This document shows, one piece after another, positions 43,129 to 56,300 of a stretch of 64,000 nt of DNA (the stretch's first letter is position 1; the number at the start of each line of letters is the position of its first letter). The stretch is from contig NC_016460.1 in the NCBI RefSeq assembly GCF_000226115.1, positions 3,906,001 to 3,970,000 on the forward strand, read 5' to 3'. Origin of the DNA: Thermothielavioides terrestris NRRL 8126 (taxonomy: Eukaryota > Ascomycota > Sordariomycetes > Sordariales > Chaetomiaceae). The translations under genes were made by a program, and so were the position numbers. Under the pieces are notes generated by a model. It did no database searches. It saw only the letters and a list, made by a program, of their open reading frames with translations, and had not been told where the DNA came from.

Positions 43129-44291
43129 AGAAGGATGTGCGGCGCCGATAGCTGTGGTATGCGAAGGTCATCGGGCGTGGTGCGTTATGGGGGTTAACCA
43201 CCGTGCCCACGCTGCGGATTGATGGTTCGTAGAGGGCCGTGGGCAAGACAGGGCCCCGAACTTGGGGATTTACAGCACAGGCACTGAGTAATAGGGGCTG
43301 TTTCGAACTCGGACGTTAGCGAGTAGATAATGCAAGGTACAAATGCCTTCGTTCATCTAAGTATGCCTGCCAGGTGGTGTGCAACCATGGGGTGGACTGG
43401 TTGCTGTGCTTCTTCCCCCGATGAGACGGGGAGATACCTACGCAACCAAATCCAGGAACCCATCGGCTTTGTTTTCACTCAGCGCCAGGGATTCCGTGCG
43501 GCCCGAGCTGACAGTCGCCGATGCAAGGTGACCTGTCCTGCCGAACGGCATGGTGATTCTTTTATGGCCGAGGGGCCCCAATTTTGCCAGAGTCGAGCAT
43601 CTGCAAGCAGGCGAGTGGCGCCGGGTACATGGATACATCTCTGCTGGCCCAATCAAGAGGAGCGCTGCCGGCCGCAAGTACGAGTGCAATCAGGGGGGAC
43701 AGGGGGCACTTGCACGGTGCTTGTTCGGCGGGATCATGGCGAAGGCAAGGAGGATTGGGCCTGATTCCAGTTGCTCCATGAGCTAACTGTGGTGACCCAT
43801 CACAAGACGCTCCAAGGGCTGTCTAGCTCGAGGAGATCGCTAAGCATGGGAGAAATGGGCCTAGCACATCTTTCAGTGTATAGTGATAAAGGTGCAAGTG
43901 TAGCGTTAGATGAATGACAGGCCCTTTTTTCCTCTATCTAGTCGTGCAACCCAGGCTTCTTCAGTATGCCTACCTCGAATGCGCAGCTTCTATGCAATGG
44001 CCCCATGCGACATCTGCCCCGTTTGATCGCGGCTGCCCTGTGGTGGTGGCACCATCAACTCTGTCGAGAGAGCCACAGAGAAGAATGAGACAACGGAAAT
44101 CACGAGCAACGCCATCCGGGTTAAATGTTTGTATCAAGCGAGTCCGCCGTCCCACAATGGAGCCGCAGTTGACGGCTTCTCCCCCCCAAAACTGACATAC
44201 AACGGACGCGCTAGGTCTGTTCGCTGAACGACGAGCGGCCCTCATGTGGCGGCAAGCGGGCCGACCCGCAGAAGGCTGAATGACCCTCCTG
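43129..44291. other. Convergent intergenic region, nothing recognised
   Basis: It contains the 3' UTRs of the secreted protein (+) and FAD synthetase (-). A 144-codon frame at 43330-43764 overlaps others and shows no motif. Confidence 0.5.
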
Positions 44292-45350
44292 TCAATCTCG
44301 GCCAAGGCGTTCTTCGTCATCATCTTTAAGCTCATACGCGGGCCGGAATTTCGAGTTGTCTCCGCCCACTGCGAGCGCCGGATTGGGACGAGTGTCGGTC
44401 ACACCTCCTAGGGAGGTGAAGCCTCGGTTGTACAGTTCGCAAAAAGGAATTTGGAGGTGGCGGATGAACTGCTTCACGTCAACGTCGAGAACTCTCGGCC
44501 AATCACCCCATACGCGTACGGAACATTCTGTCGGAAACCGCAAAGACTCACTGCCCAGATTTCAACGTAATGCCAGTCAATGACGGGGTGGACGCGCATA
44601 AATCGTGGCCAGCCATCGTCCGTCGGGTCAAAGTGTGTGAGGAACTCGCCATGCGGATCCGTGCGCCGTGTGCCCAAGAAAATCGCCTTGACAGCTGGCC
44701 GGTCCTCCAAGTATGCCTCGAGAGCCGGCCGCATGGGCAGGGCGTACCGCTTGAGATCGAGGTGGTATGTTTCCGCTGATTTGGCCACGAAATCCTCCAC
44801 CTCGGGAAACGGATGCTGGGAGACTATATATATCGCCTGAAGAGGCCGGCTGGAAGTTGCGGCGGTCGAGGAACGGTTGCGCTCGGAAGTCGTGATTCCT
44901 AGATCCCAGTGGTCGGGAGGTGGCGGCTGCGAGGTCCACCCAGGCAGGCAAGCTAGTATCAGCACCAAGAGGACGAGACAGTCCTTTCCGCCGTTGTATG
45001 AGAGCGAGAGATGATCAGGCCTGTTGGGGTGTGGGACTCGGATTAGCCAGGTCGATCGGAGACCGGCAGTGTCGGCCACGCTCACCTCGGCCGCGGCCAT
45101 TCAGCACCTACCCGTACCGGCGCAGCGCCTCCCGAATCACATCCATTGACACCCTGACCTGGTTTTGCACCTTGCGCAATGCATCGTCGTCCGTCGCTGC
45201 GGAGAGGAAAGCGTCGACCTTGGCCTGAAGCTCAAAGCAGATATCCGGCAGCGTCCGGGTCGACAGACCACGAGCTGACATCGACGTTTCTGTGTTGGCG
45301 ATACCGTTGATCCGAGCGTCATGGCGCTGGCTGCCCGGACTATCGGTCAT
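44292..45350 (-). CDS. FAD1: FAD synthetase (FMN adenylyltransferase)
   Basis: Transfers AMP from ATP to FMN, giving FAD and pyrophosphate; a cytosolic step of flavin cofactor synthesis. Three exons: 45350-45112, 45020-44552, 44471-44292, giving 295 residues, close to yeast Fad1 (306). The fold is PAPS-reductase-like: the PP-loop motif LSYNGGKDCLVLL follows the first splice junction, and later blocks are AIFLGTRRTDPHG, RVHPVIDWHYVEIW and FCELYNRGFTSLGG. The conserved VIDWHY...IW block runs directly into the next exon when the last intron (44551-44472) is removed. The ATG at 45350 (MTDSPGSQ) is the nearest to the conserved helix TLPDICFELQAKVDAFL; an upstream non-ATG extension is Pro/Thr-rich and not conserved. 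No targeting signal is evident. The gene borders the mutated repeat region on its right. Confidence 0.95.
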
Positions 45351-45840
45351 GTCGGTTGTCGTGCGATCGTATTTCGCTGCGATAGACTTCAGAGGCAGGA
45401 AGCAAAGGCTCCGTGCTTGTTCGTCGCCAAGTGTGGTGGTGGTGGGGGGCGGTGCAGACCAAGAGCGGGGGTGGGGCATCCCGGCCGAATGCAAGCACCT
45501 TGGTAAGCCCCACTGATAATGAATCACTGGCGCGGCTGTGGAAGTGGATCCTCAAAGCTACGAGATCCCTGACTGTGCTACGCCCTAGGAAGTGGTGAAG
45601 CGAAGCTTGGCAAAGCCGATACCACCGCTACCACAGCCCACTGTAGCCGACAGCCGCCGAGCTCGCTAGCAGCCGTGCTCACGGTGGTTCGCGTTGCCCG
45701 TGGGAGCCCACGATATGTGCAGTAGCTTGCGCTGCCTAGCTAGTTGTGTTACCTACCTACTTTCTAGCGTAAGAGCCTAGTTTAGTTCCAATGCTACTAA
45801 GTACTATAACATCAATATTACCCTAACAGTGCCTATAACA
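45351..45840. other. FAD1 promoter and transition into mutated repeats
   Basis: The first part is normal-composition promoter DNA. From about 45740 composition shifts to A/T-rich, and the LINE target duplication starts at 45841. No gene seen. Confidence 0.5.
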
Positions 45841-46900
45841 TAATATCTTTATATTATTATTATTATTATTATTAATCTTATATCGAAGGGGCTCTAGGCG
45901 CCCTGCCACTAAGGGCAAGCAGTCCCTCTACCTCTATCTACACCACTTACGTGTAGCGCCTACGCTACGTTCCCGCTATATAGGGCAGGCCTCCTTAATA
46001 TCCTCTCTCCAACTCGCCGGAGCTCACCTTTCCAGCCTAGTGGCGTCGGAGACATAGCGGCCTATACGGCCCTTTGCGCACTACTTACTTACGTGATATG
46101 CCCTTAGTATAAGCGCCTTAGTCGCCAAAGGCGCTATATACGCTAGGAGGGCGGCTAGAGACCGACCTTCTTACGCCTCTTCCTTCTTTTACGCCTCCCG
46201 TCTATACCGTCGCTTCTAGGGCTATTCGTAGGAGGCTCCCTTATCGCGTTATCCTAGCTACTATATATCAACTATATATTTATAAAGCTCTCTATATCGT
46301 CCTTATATTCTACTTTGCCTTCGACGTTCAACTTAAGTATAAGCCAATACTCTTATAAGCGCTTTATATATATTAGCTACCCTATAAGCATTTATATACC
46401 CCTTCTACTTCTAAGTAGTATAAGTAGTATATACTAGTCTTAGACTTTAGACCTTTCTATAATAATCGCTAGGTCTTTATAGTATATTGTAAGGTAGGCG
46501 ACTATCTTAGGCGCCTTGCTATAGTAGTATAGTGGTATAGACGTATTTAGTACCCTTTTTTAAAATAGAAACTACTTTAGGCTAATAGCTCCTATATACG
46601 CCTACGTTAAGAGGGAGCTCTATACTTTACTAAGGTCCCTATATACCTATAATATTTAGGTAGAGGGCTCTAAGCTATATAGGTTGGCTACTTCCCTATA
46701 GTATATTCTCTCTAACCTCTTAGCGTCTATATAGCGTATCTATTGCTCCCTATATATCTTCTACTCCTCTACTATAACTATATTTATATTAGTGTAGAGC
46801 TAGGGCTTCTAAGGCCTCTACCTATCGTCGTTGTTGCTTTCGCTCTATACCTTTTCCGTTATTATAGAGTAGTATAAAAAGAGCTACTCTTTAGCCTATA

Positions 46901-48600
46901 CGGAAGACGCTACCAAAAGAATCCGCACACTGCCCTCAATTGAGCTAGCAGAATTAGCCAGTATTTACATAGCTATATAGACTTGGCCATCTATCTAAAT
47001 TAGGAAGGTCGGAATTATAGCCCCTTATCTGCCCCCTTATCTCTACAGTATACGTCTTTTTCTATTATTACCATTCTGTCTTCGACAGCCAACCTCTCCT
47101 AAACCTCTTTAACAACCTTCTGAACAAGCTCTTTTTACGATAGTCTACTACGATATTGCTATATAGGCTTAAGCGTTTACTCTTAAGCTAATCGTTCAGC
47201 TTGATAATAAGTAGATTGAAGCGCTTACTAGCATTAAACCTAGGACTTTAAACGACTTAGTTGACAAGGCTCTAGCTCGTAGCTTTAATCCGAACGCCTT
47301 CCTCCCCGTTATTCTCGATAAATATATTCGCGATGCCCCTAAGGCTAGCTAGCCCTCAAAGTAAAACGACTATAAAGAGGCTATAGTTAAGAAGGTCTAC
47401 GAAAATAGATTTAGCTATAAGATAACTTACGCTTATATCTTAGCTAAACTAGGCAATATAATCTCGCTAATAACCGTCTAGTATATCTTATATACTATAG
47501 GTATAAAGAAGATAAAGCCAATGCGTAAGCCTAGCTTAATAGAGAGGATAAAGAAAAAGCGTTTAGAGTTTTACCTTCGTTACTAACACTAGACCCTCGA
47601 AGATTAGAAGCGTATTATTTAGTCTAACGAGACCTTTATCGTCTTGAATTATCGCTATAGCAGCTACTACGTTTAGAGGACTCCTAAAGAAAGATTCGTC
47701 AAGTCTATTATTCGCGAACGATAGAAAGGATATACTAAGTTCTAGTTCTAAGGCTATTTCTCCTACAATTCGAAAGGGCTATATTATATCTAGCATCTAG
47801 AGACTATAAAGGAAAGCAAAGAAGCTAAGAAAGACCTTAAGAAGCTAAACGCTAAGCTTGAACCTATTCTTTATAAACAATAGGAGTTAGAAACGAAGAT
47901 AAAGCGCTTAAAGCTTTGAAATCTAGGTAGGCGAGCTCTTTAATAGAAGTAGGATACTAAATATAGTAAGCTTATATAGCGGCAAGGCTCTAGTATTAAC
48001 TGGTATCGCTATTAGAAGGAGATCTTAATGAAGAAGCTAATTCCTTTCGCTAAGGAGTATAGCCTAGATGCTATTATATAGGAAGATCTAGCACCTATTT
48101 ACGCCTACTAAGCTCAAGCTCTCGTCTTCTTAGCCGTAGGAGTATCGAGGATGCTCTAGTGCCCTAACTCCCCTGATTTGAATATAATTGAGCTATATTG
48201 GCCGTATTTGAAGAGGGTTACAACGAAGAAGGGAGCTCCAAAGAGTAAAAGCTAGGCAGAGATGGTTTAGAAGTAGGCGTAGAATGATTTAGAACAATAG
48301 AGGATACAACGATAGATCGAACGAATCCTATACCACATTTAGGAGGTTATTCGTTGCGAAGGTGGGAACGAGTATATAGAAGGAAGGCTACGTCGACAGG
48401 GTGTTGTTTCGGCTACTGGGCCTAGTATTGAATAGCTTTATTTTTTCCTAATTAGGTAGTTGGATCTAGGAGAGCGTTAGATCTAGGAGAGCCTTGGATC
48501 TAGGCGAGATTTAAAGGTCGGAATTAGGGAGGTTGTAATACAATGGCTTACAGGCTTGGCACTCAAGGCGGTGTGCAGATTCTTTTGGTAGCGACATCCG
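46901..48600 (+). mobile_element. Tc1/mariner element, 1,700 bp, inside LINE copy 1
   Basis: TIRs begin CGGAAGACGCTACCAAAAG (left) and, inverted, CGGATGTCGCTACCAAAAG (right); similarity extends about 34 bp. A TA duplication flanks it (46899-46900, 48601-48602), and LINE copies 2 and 3 show the empty site. The interior is RIP-mutated, while the ends are nearly intact. It inserted after LINE copy 1. Confidence 0.92.
47125..48440 (+). pseudogene. Mariner transposase remnant
   Basis: One plus frame with mainly TAG interruptions. Visible pieces are QSNETFIVLNYRYSSYYV (first acidic position, where family members have SDET), RTPKERFVKSIIRER, KKDLKKLNAKLEPILYKQ, EDLAPIYA (second Asp) and PNSPDLNIIELYWPYLKRV (third acidic residue). 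It is not functional. It is a different lineage from the transposase in the 25.9-38.6 kb element. Confidence 0.85.
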
Positions 48601-51600
48601 TACTTACCTCTAATCTATAGAAGACTCCTCTATAGCTAGCCTTAGCCCTAGGGCGTAATGTATATAGCGCCTCCTTTTTAGCTTCGACGCTACCTTTATA
48701 TATATATTGTATAGGAGCTATATAAGCCCTATCTTCTAGAGTAAGGTATAGGTCGATAAGAGGTACTTAGGTCTTGCTTTTAAGGTTATAGACTAGTATA
48801 GCCTTATATATACTAGTAACTACCTAGAAGTATCCTAACTACATTGCGTTAAAGCTATATATAATCCTATATAGAGTCTCTCTAATCGGTATTAGAGTAT
48901 ACTATACTACTACTCTATATAAGAGGACGCTCCTAATGACCTTTATATAGATTTCCTAAGCTTATACAATATATACTTTATACGTCTTCGCTATAAGCTT
49001 TATAAAGGCGAACTTCTATATAGCTATTTTCGCCTCTACCGCCTTTTTATATACTTTAAAGGAGAGCTTACGATCTAGCTATACACTTAGGAGCCTTGCT
49101 AACTCTACTAGGGCGAGCCTTAGCTAGCCTTTACCTAGGATATTAACGACCTCTATATATAGCTACTATACCTTTATAAAGTAGATAAGCTTGCTCTTCG
49201 CTAGTTTAAACTATATACCTTATTCTATAGCCTACTTCTTATATTTAGTAAACCTCCTTTCTAGTATATAGTAGTATACTAATATATACTACCTAAATAT
49301 AAGGAGGTTAGTGTCATCTATATACTCGACTGTTAGAAGCCTAGTATATATCTCGAAGGTATAGAATAGGGGGGTAATAAAGAGGATAAATAGCGTTAGC
49401 GACAACAGTGAACTTTGTAGCGTACTTTGCTATAGGGTTATAGACTTAGCTATAGCCCTATCGAACTATAAATGTATTATATAATCCTCGAAGTAGCTCT
49501 TTAAAAGTATAATTAGCTTCTTCTTAAAACCTAGTTGTTAGAGCGTATATAGTAGCTAGATCTAATTGATATAGTCGAAGGCGCCCTTTAGGTCTAGTTG
49601 TAGTAGCGATATATAGGCGCTATATGCCTATATTATCTTTATTATATTAGTTACTACCTAGATCGCTACCTTTATTAACCTATAGTACTAGAAGTCTATT
49701 TATATCTTTAGAAGTAGCTTATATACCTTGGCTATATATATTACTTAGTCTATAATAGCTACCTCGATAACCTTGCCTACTATACTAAATAGCGATATTG
49801 GACAATGTACCTCTACCTCCTCTAGTTGCTCCTAAGACTTCCCTAGCTTTCTAAGAACGACTACCTATATAGTATAAAATCTATATAGGAAGTGCTCTAG
49901 CTTAAAGTAGATATATATAATTACTATAAGCACCTCTAATAGCTTGTCCTCCTTATTATAGGCCTTAAGGAACTTATTAGTAAAGAGGTCCTCGCTAAAT
50001 GCTTTATTTAATCCTATATAGCTTATAATCTCTATAATCTCGTTACTATAGACCTCCTAGTCGATAGGTATAATGTTGTAGAATGATCTTTTAGGCTAGT
50101 CCTAGTTAGGGATACTATTGTACTACGCCTATAGTATAGGAAAAAAGCGCTTTACTAGTATCTCTACCTTCTCTATATATATTATAGTACTCTAGGGCTT
50201 GCTAGGCCCTAGCTAGAGCGTTAGTAGCGCTAGTAGCTTAGGGCATTAGTAGCTTTAGAGCTATACCTACCTCTCGATATCCTATATTAGCTTCTACTTC
50301 TTCGATACTCTAATAAGTAAGTAGCGCTAGTATAATATCTATAACTAGCTAGTATAATGCTTAAACCGCTTTATTGCTTTATAATAATGCTTTTAGGCGC
50401 TTATAGTCTAGTTTAACTACTAGGTATATTTAGCTCTTCTCGCTTCCTATATTACCTTATTGACCTTAAGGTTCTACTATAGTATATAGGACCCTTGATT
50501 AAACTTCTAGCGTAGTACTACTATATTTATAATACTAGTTAGCTTATATATTAGGGTACCTATTATATCTTTAAGTTCTTCTACTATATTAATCTCCCTT
50601 AGTAGAGTAAAGAACTATACTTTAGCTTTATACCTCTTATAGTCTAGTAGCGCCTAGCTATAGCCTAATAGTATAGTAGCTCTACTACTACTCTCCTTTA
50701 ATAGCACTTTAGCTATCTAGGGTATATAGTCTAAGTCTACTAAGTCAAGTAGCCCTAGCTACTAGACACTATTGCTTTATATTACCTAGATATAGTTGGT
50801 TATACTATCTCTATTACTCTAATGAACTTAGGTAGATATACTATAAGGTATATAGAGCTTAAGCTCCTATTCTACTATAATCTAGAGTAGTATATACGCT
50901 AATTAAGAAGTCCTATTATACCTATCCTATATTAGGTAGTATATATTAAAGTCGCTTATAAGTATATTATACTCTTTTAGCTTCTACTCTACTAGGGTAT
51001 AGAGTAGCGACCTCTATCCTAGCTCCTAGTTAAGCGAGTAGATAGACTATACTATAAAGCGGTCTAACCCTTCCTTTTTAAGCGTTATTACTACCTAGTC
51101 TTCCCTAGCTTCTATAGACTATATTATATAGTTAAGGCGCTTACTTATATATAGCATTACCCTTTCTATACTATATATAATCTTATACCTTTTACCTTGT
51201 TTATAAGGTAGAGCTAGCAGAGTTGTATTTAGCTAAATTAATAGCTTTTAAATTGCTACTAAGTCGAACTCCTTTCTCCTCTTTAGTATCTAGTTAAGGT
51301 AGTATCTATTGCTATCGGTGTTCTAGTAGAGTACTCTTAGCATTATAGCTATATATTTCGCATTAAGTAAAGGCCTTTAGTTATAACTATATTAGGCTAC
51401 AAAGCTAGCTCTATACTTATACTATATAGGAGCGCTATATAGGTAGCGCTCCCTTCCTATACCCTAGCCTCTTAGAATGTCTATAAGAGTACTTTAAACT
51501 AGAATAGGTCTATACTATTGGAGCGCTTAGCCCTTTAGATATCGGTAGACTAGCCTACCTTAGTAAAGCGTTTCCTTAGACGCTACTCTACCAACTTATC

Positions 51601-53130
51601 CTCCTAGCTCCTACATTGTATACTTACCCCTATAATCGCTACCGCCTTAGGTTAGAGTATATAGAATATAAGTAGGTAGTCGAGAAACTGCTCTCTTATA
51701 CGTTAGCGCTATTCCTTTGCTACTTTATAGCCTATATTAAAGGCTATATAAGCGCCTCTATAGTTGATATACTTTAGCTAGTACTTAGTTAGGTTAGTCT
51801 TTATAAGGCACCTCGCCTCCTACTTTCTTATAGTACTACTATCGCTATACGCTATATAGGTATAGATTAGGCAATGTACCTTCTCCTCTTTATAGAATAC
51901 TATCTTATATCCTTATTTTCTATATTTAAAGTATAGAATTATATATACTATACTTTAAAAACGTTTATAAAGATAGACTATATAGTTAAGCAGGACGCTC
52001 TAGTCAATAAGCTTTATAGCTTCCTCTACTATATAGAGCTCGACTAATATATATATTATATATAGCTCTTAACTATCCTTAGTACTACCCTATAGTATAT
52101 ATAGTCTTATATATATAATTTGGACCTTGTTCTCTTTCGCTAGATCCGCTACTAAGCGGTCGAAGCTATCTTTATTTCTTATTAAAGTAGCTAGCTAAAC
52201 GCTCTTCGCTAGTATAGCGAAGGTATAGCGTTTAAGCACTATAGTCGCTCTAAACGTAGTAGTAATCTACGTCTTATTATCCTTGTCGGTAAACTACACC
52301 TAGCGATTCTCCTCGAATATAACTACTATATTCCTACTCTTTAGTAGCTTCTACACTACGATTATACCGCTTCTATCGCCTTTCGTTATTACTTCTATAG
52401 TAGCTATAGCTATATTAACTACCTAGACTATATTACTTATACTCTTATTAACAATATCTATAGACGCCTACCTAAGATCAATCACTAGTTTATAGAATAG
52501 CTTCTTTAGTATATACTATATATAGCTTTCAAGTATCTAGGGCACTACCGCTATAGCTATACCCTACCTAGCTATCTAGGCCTAGGTCCTCGCCTATATA
52601 CCTTTAGCGTCTAGCTATATTTAGACCTTGTTTCTTATTTATATAACCTCCTCTTTTATATAGTCGATACTCTTATATAGCTTACATATATTATATAGGC
52701 AGTTTAGCTCATTCTAAAATACTTTATAGTAGTATATATATATAATAGCCTATATATATAGCTATATCTCTAGCAACACTAAGGTATAGAATTCTTATAA
52801 AAGCCTCAATTTCTTATCGCCAACGCCTTTGGTATATATATTCCAATCGTTTATAGCTCCTATAGGAGGGAGCCTAAGTCTTCGGTCACATTGGTCAAGG
52901 TGCTTATATACGTTAGCCGTAGTGTTGCGACTCGTAAAGCTCTCTACTAGGCTACTACAATCGCTACTACGACCTATATAGCCGCTACGCCCCCTTTACA
53001 ATATCGTAGATAGGGGTAACTAGGTATATTGAGAACGCTTACGTTGTTGAATTCGATTTTAGCTCAACGGTTCCTTTATAATCAGCGTTTAAGTGCAAAG
53101 AAGCCCCTCTACTTTATTAATATCTTTATA

Positions 53131-53386
53131 TATTATAGATTAGGCTACACTTAGGCTAGGTATATAAGGCTGCGCCTAGGGTCTATAATAGCCTATAATA
53201 GGCCTGTGGTAGGCTCGTTGCAGGCCTGCTTCGCGCTTAAAATAATATTGGCCTAAACTCCTATATAAGCCTCTAAAAACTCTGCGCACGAGGACCATAG
53301 CCTATACTCCTTCTTTTCTCTTCCCTAAGGTAGTTGAATAGAATATTATACACTTATTTGCAAACGCTATAAGACTAGTATAATAT
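53131..53386 (+). repeat. Solo LTR of the chromovirus family
   Basis: The reverse complement aligns along its whole length with the 249-bp LTRs at 27119 and 34437, including the blocks AAGTGTATAATATTCTATTC and CTATGGTCCTCGTG. There is no internal Gypsy sequence on either side, so it is a recombined solo LTR. It lies between LINE copy 1 and the tail of copy 2. The exact right boundary merges with the ATT repeats. Confidence 0.88.
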
Positions 53387-56300
53387 TATTATTATTATTA
53401 TTATTAATCTTATATCGAAGAGGCATTTAGTGCCTTGCTACTAAGGGCAAGCGGTCCCTCTACCTCTATATACATCACTTACATATAGCGTCTACGCTAC
53501 GTTCCCACTATATAGGGCGGGCCTCTCTAATTTCCTCTCTCCAACTCGCTAGAACTCACCTTTCTAGCCTAGTAGCAACGGAGATATAGTGGCCTATATA
53601 GCCCGTTGCGCGCTACTTGCTTATACAATACGCCCCTAGTACAAGCGCCTTAGTCGCTAGGCGTGTAGTATATACGAGGAGAGTAGCTAGAAGCCGACCT
53701 TCCTATACCTCTTCCTCCTCTTATACCCCCCTACTTACGCTACTATCTTTATAGTTAATCGCTAGAGGCTCCCCTACTACGTTGCCCTAGCTATTATATA
53801 TTGGCTATATATCTATAGAGCTTTCTACTACTCCTTTATATCTTATTTTACTTTCAACGTTTAGTTTAAACGTTAGCTAGTACTCCTATAGGCGTCTAAT
53901 ATATATTAGCTATCCTATAAGCGTTTAAACGCCTCTTCTACTCCTAAATAATATAAATAGTATATATTAGTCTTAGATACTAGGCTTTTCTATAGTAATC
54001 GCTAGGTCTTTATAATATATTACTAAATAGGCGATAGTCTTAAGCGCTTTACTATAGTGGTAAAGCGGTATAGATATATCTAATATACCTTTCTAGAATA
54101 GGAATTGCCTTAGACTAATAGCTCCTATATATACCTATATAAGGAGAGAGCTTTGTACTTTGCTAAGGTCCTTATATACCTATAGTATCTAAGTAGGGGG
54201 CTCTAGGCTATATAGGTTAACTATTTCTCTATAATATACCCTCTTTAGCCTTCTAGCGTCTATATAACATATCTACAACTCTCTATATACCTTTTATTCC
54301 TTTATTATAACTATATCTATATTAGTATAAAGCTAAGGCTCTTAGAGCCTCTATTTATCGTCTTTGCTATTCTCGCTCTATATCTCTTCTACTATTATAA
54401 GGTAGTATAAAAGGAGCTATTCCTTAGCCTATACCTACCTTTGTTCTATAGAGGAATCTCCTATAGCTAGCCTTATCCCTAGGGTACAATATATATAATG
54501 CCTCCTCTTTAGCCTTGATATTACCTTTATATATATATTATATATAAGCTATATAAGCCTTATCTTTTAAAGCCTTTGTTTAATATATACCGCCTAGTAG
54601 TTAAAGTATAGATCGATAGGAGGTACCTAGGTCTTACTCTTAAGGTTGTAGATCAGTATAGCCTTATATATACTAGCGACTACCTAGAGGTAGCTTAACT
54701 ATATTATACTAAAGTTATATATAATCCTATAGGAGGTCTATCTAACTAGCGTTGAGGTATACTATACTACTACTCTATATAAGAGGATACTCCTAATAAC
54801 CTTTATATAGATCTTCTAAGCTTATACGATATATACTCTATACGTCTTTGCTATAAGCCTTATAAAGGCGAACTTCTATATAGCTATCTTCGCCTCTATC
54901 GCCTTTTTATATACTTTAAAAGAGAGCTTACGATCTAGCTATACGCCTAGGAACCTCGCTAACTCTACTAGGGCGAGCCCTAGTTCGCCTTTGCCTAAAA
55001 TGTTGACGACCTCTATATATAGCTACTATACCTTTATAAAGTAGATAAGTTTGCTCTTCGCTAGCTTAAACTATATACTTTGCTTTGCTATCTACTTCTT
55101 ATACTTAGTAAACCCCCTCTCTAGTATATAGTAGTATACTAATATATCCTATCTAAATATAAAGAGGTTAGTGTTATCTATATACTCGACTATTAGGAGC
55201 CTAATATATACTTTAAGGATATAAAATAAAGGGGTAATAAAAAGGATAAATAGCGCTAGCGATAGTAGTAAACTCTATAGTATACTCTACTATAGAGCTA
55301 TAGGCTTAGCTATAATCCTATTGAACTATAGGCATATTATACGATCTTTAAAATAGCTCTTTAGGAGTATAATCAACTTCCTTTCGAAGCCTAGCTCCTA
55401 AAGTATATATAGTAGCTAAATCTAGTCGACCTAGTTGAAAGCGCCTTTTAAGTCTAGTTATAATAGCGAGGTATAGGCGCTATATACCTATATTGTCTTA
55501 ACTATATTAGTCACTACTAAAAAAAAAAAACAACCAACTACTCTAAAAAAAAGAGCTTCTTTGTATTTAAACGCCGATTACGAAGGAACTATTGAGCTAA
55601 AATCGAATCTGACAACGCGAGCATGCTTAGTATACCCGATTACCCCTATCTACGATGTCGTAGAGGGGGCGTAGCGGCTACGTAGGTCGTAGCGGCGATG
55701 GCGGTGGTCTAGTAGCAAGCGCTATGAGTTGCGATACTGTGGCTAATGTGTGCGAGTACTTTGATCGATGTAATCGAAGACTTGGGCTCCTTTTTATAGA
55801 AGCTGTGAACGATTGGAATACGTATACCGAGGGCGCTAGCGATAAACGATTGAAGCTTTTATAAGAGTTCTATACTTTAGTGCCACTAAAGATATAGCTA
55901 TATATATAGGCTACTATATATATATACTATTGTAAGGTGTTTCAAGATAAGCTAAACTACCTTTATAATATATATATACTATATAAAAGCGTTGACTATA
56001 TAAAAGAGGAGGTTATATAGATAAAGAATAAGGTTAGGCTATAGGTAGGCGCTAAGGGTACCTAGGCAAGGACCTAGGCCTAGGTAGTAGGGTAGGGTAT
56101 AGCTACGACGTTAGCGTCTTAGCTATTTAAGAGCTATATATAGTATATATTAAAGAAGCTGTTTTATAAGCTTATAATCGACCTTAGGTAGGCGTCTATA
56201 GATATTACTAATAGGAGTATAGAAGATATAGTCTAGGCGGTAAATATAGCTATAGCTACAATAGAAGCGACTATAGAAGGTAGTAGAAGTGGCGCTATTG

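Larger units (their letters stand above)
45855..53117 (-). mobile_element. Tad-like LINE, copy 1 (interrupted by a mariner element)
   Basis: It reads on the minus strand with a (TAA)n tail, seen as ATT repeats at 45855-45875. A 14-bp target duplication, TAATATCTTTATAT, flanks it at 45841-45854 and 53118-53131. Without the 1,700-bp mariner and its TA duplication it is about 5.56 kb, matching copy 3 (5.6 kb), so it is probably full length. Nearly all CpA sites except CpApA are converted and no open frame remains. Homology with copies 2 and 3 runs along its length, including the reverse-transcriptase region. Confidence 0.9.
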
